From Leptodontidium sp. MPI-SDFR-AT-0119 (lineage: Eukaryota; Ascomycota; Leotiomycetes; Helotiales; Leptodontidiaceae): a stretch of DNA of 64,000 bases. The stretch's first letter is position 1; every line of letters starts with the position of its first letter. A program made the translations under genes and the position numbers. This document shows, in pieces, positions 58,963 through 64,000 of the stretch. The DNA is taken from contig JAHLEZ010000011.1 in NCBI GenBank assembly GCA_020726505.1, positions 1,860,001 through 1,924,000 on the forward strand, in the 5' to 3' direction. Below the pieces are notes generated by a model. It was not told the origin of the DNA. It made no database searches and saw nothing but the letters and a program-made list of their open reading frames with translations.

Positions 58963-60110
58963 ATGCCTAAATACGCTTTGATTACCGGTTGTAGCGCAGG
59001 TGGAATTGGTGATGCGCTCGCAAAGGAGTTCCACACCAAGGGCGTTCACGTCTTTGCAACAGCTCGAAATCTTTCAAAGATAGAACATCTCAAGTCCCTC
59101 GGACTCACCACAGTCAAGCTAGATGTCACGTCCTCTAAGTCAATCGAGGAAGCGGTTGCAGAAATCTCGAAGACCACGGGAGGAAAATTGGATTTCTTAG
59201 TGAACAACGCGGGGATGGGTACGTCGCGGAAACTCAATATCACCTGTTTCATTGAAAGTTATAGATGCTGATGTATGCTACAGGTAATACTATGCCTTTA
59301 CTTGATGTCAAGTTAGAGACTGCCCGTGAAGTTTTCGAGTTGAATTACATCTCGGTGCTGGCTATGACGCAAGCGTTTGCGCCAAGCCTCATCGCAGCTA
59401 AGGGGAAAGTCATCAACATCGGGTCAATCGTTGGCAGGCTGGCACAAGCATATACCGGTATTTGAGAAATTCACATCTTCCACGAATCTCTAGCTGACAT
59501 TCGATAGGTGTATACAATACCAGCAAGGCCGCGGCGAACCTCCTGAGTGAAACGCTTCGAGTAGAACTCGCACCATTCGGGGTCGAAGTTATAACAGTGC
59601 GCCAGATCTACCCCTGGGACTATCTTACAACAGATCCAGCTGACAATTACATTAGGTCGTCACCGGTGTCATCGCTACTGAATTCTTCAATAACCAAGGC
59701 TCAGTCGAGCTTCCCGCAGGTGAGACTCCAACACACCTTTCCAAGGCGTACCAGTCACTGACCACATACAACAGACTCACTGTATCTGCCCATTCAAAGT
59801 TATATCAACGATACAGCTGCAGGGAAGGAACTGTCGAAAAGTGCGATGACAGCCTCAGCATTTGCACAGGGACTGGTGGCGAACGCGATGAAGCCAAGGT
59901 CGAACTTGTGGTATTGGAGAGGAGGCAACGCTTTGCTGGTGTGGGCTGTGACGACTTTCGCGCCGCATTTGATGACGGTATGTTTCCAGCTTTTGTTTTC
60001 TGTTTCAATTCATCTGTGCCGAGCATCGTGTGCTAATCGGTAAACAGGATACAATCTTCGCCTCGACGAATGGGACGAAAGTATTGGCTGAGAAGAGCAG
60101 GAATGCCTGA
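58963..60110 (+). CDS. Short-chain dehydrogenase, AYR1-like (acyl-DHAP reductase type)
   Basis: 282 aa from six exons: 58963-59218, 59284-59457, 59508-59596, 59656-59719, 59775-59977 and 60048-60110; every junction is in phase. Classical SDR motifs are visible: TGCSAGGIG for cofactor binding, LDVTS, NNAGMG, the catalytic Ser in INIGSIVG, and the YNTSK Tyr/Lys pair. The FATARN after beta-2 suggests NADPH preference. The C-terminal region with NLWYWRGGNALLVWAV fits the lipid-droplet/ER 1-acyl-DHAP reductase-like group (yeast Ayr1), which reduces acyl-DHAP in lipid synthesis. Many fungal paralogues have other substrates, so the family call is firmer than the reaction. Confidence 0.87.
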
Positions 60111-61103
60111 GGAGATTCCGGTGGGGCGTTGCAGTGAACCTGACTAACTTAGCGTGTATAACGTACTGTAATTTTTCAATCTATAAGTCTGAGTATACTT
60201 TCGACTTGCACCTTATTCCTCCTGATCTGGTGCTTGGTTGGTGGAAAAGTGGTAAGCGATGGTTGTTTTTTTCAGACTAAGATCGGCAAGTAAGCGACGT
60301 TTTCCTAATACGAGGAGAAATAGTCGTTCACGGGGGAACCGAAACGCTTGCAAGTACAAAGGACGTACAGATCAATTCCCTTTTCGAAAATCAATCGCAT
60401 ACCTTTACTTGTTATGCAGCGGGATGCTTCCGGGGTGGACATTTTCGAGACGGACTGAGGACACGCTCTCAAGGATGAGAATGGTCTCCCCTTGAAATTG
60501 CTCCTGGGCCAGTCTGGATCTCGTCGTGGTATCTGTGCACGAAGTGTATGCCGCGAATTTTCACATTCTTGAACTCAAGCCTAACATACCAGCAGGTAGA
60601 TACTTAGTCTCATCTGAAAAGGGAACAAACTTGACACGATGGCTTAGAGCGCTGTGGGACTACCTAGATCTCGTGGCCAAAATACATGATCATGAATGGT
60701 GATATCTTTATGTTTAATACTCATACACAATTGAACAAATGGGGAACACGGAACCGAGCATCCGCGAATTTGCAGCGTTCTAACTCGCTTTGTTGTCTAT
60801 TTTAGGAAGCTGGATAGATAAACCACAAGATGCCAAGGTCGATGCTTATCCTGTGCCGCTCAGTGAAACATTGGCCTCGCAGTGATATATTCTCTCGCTC
60901 GCCCTTTCTCAACTCTTCTGTTCTTCTTTCCTTCCCATCTTGCTATTTCCACATGATATGACAGCCTCCCGTTCACAAACAGGAAGTATTGCGTCCGCAA
61001 GTTAGAATAGAACCAAACGTAAAGAATTGAAATACCATCGCACCTTGCGAATAAATAAAGTAAAATCGCCAGTCAACTCGAGCTCCTGAAGCATAGAGTG
61101 ACG
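60111..61103. other. Intergenic region, about 1 kb
   Basis: 3' flank of the SDR gene and promoter of the ABC transporter; no gene is recognised. Confidence 0.5.
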
Positions 61104-64000
61104 ATGAATCAAAGCGATTTCACAGCATCGCTATGCCAGCCATCAAATGACAATTCTTTCGGACCAATCGTCAAAGGATGTCGTTCCAACTTCGACCTCA
61201 CGCTGTTATTCGAGCAGACCATCCTCTCGATTGGCCCCGCGGCGTTGCTGCTCCTCTTCGCCCCTCCTCGGCTCGTCACGCTTCTACGATCCAGCATCAA
61301 GACGCGACACTCTCGATTTCGGTCGATCAAGATAGTAAGCGAACCAAGATCTATGGATGTGCCAGGCTAATATATATACAGATCTCATGCCTGTCTTTGA
61401 TTGGAGTTCAACTTGGTTTGCTCGTACTCTGGACATCGAATCGCGTGACTCAAGCCACACTGCCATCGTCTGCTTTGTCATTCATCGCTGCCATCGCAGT
61501 CCTCCTCCTCACTGGACTTGAAGATAGCCGAGCCGTGCAACCATCACTTCTACTCAGTATTTATCTCCTGGCAACTCTCAGCTTCGATGCCGTCCAAATC
61601 CGAACTTTATATCTTCGACATGACAACTACGCTATTCTCGGTCTCTTCACTGCAAGCGTGGCTATCAAAGCTGTCCTTCTCGTATTGGAAAGCCGCAGTA
61701 AACGCAGCTATCTGAGCGCCCCGTACAATGTTTACTCGCCAGAGACAACGGGTGGAATCTTTAATAGAAGTTTCTTCTGGTGGATCAATCCGATTCTTGT
61801 GACTGGATTCCGGAGACTTCTCACTTTAGATGACCTCTTCCAAACAGATGCCTCGCTTCTGTCTGAGCCGCTCGGAGATCGTATGCAGGCGTCTTGGAGT
61901 AAATGTGAGTCCCTGCAGCCCGGTTTCTTGAATATTTGAAGCTGACGAGAAATTATAGACCACGCTCGAGGAAGTAATCGTCTTGCTGTTTCTATCTTTC
62001 ACTGTTTGAGATGGCCTTTTCTCTCCGTCATTTTCCCACGCCTATGCTTGATTGGTTTCAATTACTCTCAGCCGTTTCTCATCAGTTCAGCCATCAACTT
62101 CGTTTCCGAGCCATCAGCAACTCGGAATAAAAATGATGGCTACGGATTGATTGCCGCTGCGGCACTCATCTATCTCGGAATCGCAGTGAGTTTTCTAGCC
62201 CTGTTTCACATCCCCTGAACTTCGGACATCTAATCTGTGCAGATATCAGCAACTCATTATCAGCATGCCGTCAACCGAGTTCTGGTCGGGTTCAGGGGAG
62301 CCGTTGCAACCCTCATCTTTTCGAAGACACTGAAGCAGCAAGTGGATCTACAAGACAAAGATGCCTCTTTGACTCATATGAGCAGCGATATCGACCAACT
62401 TGCGTTCAGTCTGGATGCTCTTTGCCAAGTATGGGCCCAAGTCATCGAACTTGCCATTGGTCTTTACCTCCTGAGCAGAAACCTTGGATGGGTTTGTGTT
62501 GCTCCTATTGTCATAGTCATTGGTAGGCTACTCATTCTACGCACTGCCCCGGTTGTTGCTGATGAATCTAGTTTCGACTATGGGTGCAGGTCAGGTCACC
62601 AAACTTATTGGCCCAAGGCAAAGAGATTGGATCGCAGCTGTCCAGACACGAGTTGGGATGACATCTTCTATGCTAGGCTCGATGAAAAGTATCAAGATGA
62701 CAGGCCTCACTAATATTCTATCCAATGCTCTACAAAGTCAAAGAGTGAGAGAACTCAACCTCTCTAAGAAATTCAGAGTCATGGGGATGTGGCGTATGAT
62801 ATTATGTATGATCTCAGCAGCTGCAAAGGAGCATTGCTAACCGCCAGTCAGCTTTTCTGCCAACCACCGTGGGCCCAATGGCAACTTTTGTCATTTTCGC
62901 AATTCAAGCATCAGTCAGCGGATCGGAGAGGCTCACCACCAGTCAGACATTTTCATCTTTGTCTATAACATCGCTGCTCACATCTCCCGCTGAGGAGTTC
63001 CTACAAACACTGCCCATGATCGGAATGGCTACTGGATGCTTAGAGAGGATAGAGAAATTTCTTCTCTCCGACTCCTGTGACGATCGAAGGCTCATCCAGG
63101 GACCAAAACCCGCTGCTGGTATCCAAGAAACTGAGTCTGGCATTGAACTTCAGAGCCTCGTCAGAAACTCGGCCGATGTTGTTCTGTCACTGCGCAACAC
63201 AAGCATCAAACCATCTTCATCCTCATCGACAGCTGTACACAACATTGATCTCGATGTCATCAAAGGATCCCTGACCATGGTTGTCGGAGTAGTAGGATCT
63301 GGTAAATCAACCCTACTGAAAGGCATCATTGGTGAATTGCAATGCGAGACAGGGTCCATCATTGCCAACTTCAAAAGCTCGGCATACTGTAGCCAAACGC
63401 CATGGCTCCAGAACACGACCGTTCGCAAGATTGTTACCGGATATGATAACCCAGCCGAGGAAGACTTCCAATGGTACAACTCAGTTCTTCATGCTTGTGC
63501 TTTTGATCACGATGTATTGGATCTGCCAGACCAGCATGAGACCATTATCGGAAGCCGTGGAGTGACACTCAGCGGTGGACAGAAACAACGACTCGCACTC
63601 GCAAGAGCCGTATATGCGAGAAGAAGCATCGTTGTTCTCGATGATGTACTCAGTGCTATCGATGGTAAAACCGAGGCGCTTGTTGTCGAACGGTTGTTTG
63701 GAAAGAGGGGACTCTTTAGAAAGCTAGGAAGCACTGTGATTCTTGCTACACATGCCAGTACGCTGTTTATCAATAGAAATGTTTGCTTGCGCTAACAAAT
63801 TTCTATAGTCAAACATCTCCCATTGGCAGACAATATTCTCGTGCTGGGTTCTGATGGCCGCATGGCTGAGCAAGGGGCTTTTGAAGACCTCCGGGCTCAC
63901 AGCTCGGAGTTCATCAAATCGGTGCTCACCGGAGAGCAATCACAGCCATCCCCCACGGATAAATCTAGCGACCAAGACCACGATGACAAGCCGAAAGATC
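61104..64000 (+). CDS. ABCC (MRP-type) ABC transporter, N-terminal half, runs off the window
   Basis: Visible exons: 61104-61334, 61382-61904, 61959-62185, 62243-62522, 62572-62805, 62852-63757 and from 63809, all in phase. The N-terminus has several hydrophobic helices before the core (TMD0, typical of full-length ABCC exporters), then TMD1 with NRSFFWWINPILVTGFRRLL and an ATHYQHAVNRVLVGFRGA loop. NBD1 is complete: Walker A GVVGSGKST, Q-loop CSQTPWLQN, signature LSGGQKQR, Walker B IVVLDD with SAIDG, and the H-loop ATHA. After it a Ser/Asp-rich linker begins. TMD2 and NBD2 lie beyond the window. Fungal members export xenobiotics and metabolites at the plasma or vacuolar membrane; the substrate is unknown. 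Confidence 0.92.

Noticed and set aside
1..64000. CRISPR arrays, rRNA, riboswitches, bacterial operons
   Set aside because: No regularly spaced repeats, no rRNA landmarks, and spliced eukaryotic genes throughout.

Overview
The window looks like nuclear DNA of a filamentous ascomycete (Pezizomycotina; a Leotiomycete is a guess). Genes are split by short GT-AG introns (mostly 44-120 nt, GTAAGT/GTATGT donors, CTAAC/CTGAC-like branch points). Gene density is moderate with gaps of several kb. Typical fungal families are present: a C2H2/fungal-specific transcription factor, NmrA-like, 2EXR, Kelch-TM, DAO-type FAD oxidoreductase, secreted amidase and an ABCC transporter. There is one tRNA-Phe with an intron. 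No bacterial-style operon, rRNA or CRISPR array is visible. All exon structures are my own reading of splice signals and frame continuity and have no transcript support.

Left part (1-7.1 kb): a possible aromatic-catabolism group. It has a dienelactone hydrolase (cut by the left edge), an intradiol ring-cleavage dioxygenase, an NmrA-like Rossmann protein divergent from it, and a 696-aa C2H2 plus fungal-specific transcription factor. 7-20 kb: sparse. It holds a small secreted protein with a splice-phase fault, tRNA-Phe, a decayed coiled-coil/membrane gene next to an unknown + strand gene, an unknown gene with a frame break, and a 4.6 kb gene-free stretch. 20.9-29.7 kb: two same-strand C2H2 zinc-finger genes; the larger (919 aa) carries two related zinc-finger modules with an intron at the same codon and phase.

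Middle (31.9-48 kb): an MGR3-like mitochondrial TPR protein, a 278-aa unknown, a WW/glycine-zipper protein, an ABM-domain pseudogene, a 72-aa membrane microprotein whose first coding exon is only ATG, a DAO-type FAD oxidoreductase, an F-box pseudogene, and a long poor region with a poly-G tract and a Zn-cluster first-exon remnant. Right part (48-64 kb): a secreted amidase split after its signal peptide by a 558-bp inverted-repeat element with a piggyBac-like fragment, a TMEM19/DUF92 membrane protein, a 2EXR protein, a Kelch-TM pseudogene, a secreted CBM-like protein, an AYR1-like SDR, and the first half of an ABCC transporter running off the right edge.

Two themes stand out. First, the amidase carries a mobile element whose outer ends keep the reading frame and offer splice sites in matching phase, so the insertion may be removable as an intron. 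Second, single-base frame breaks recur in lineage-specific genes (9.5, 12.4, 16.0, 39.2, 45.2, 47.0 and 55.3-55.8 kb), while conserved genes with up to eight exons are intact. This is either a decaying accessory gene set or assembly indels, some of them next to short homopolymers.
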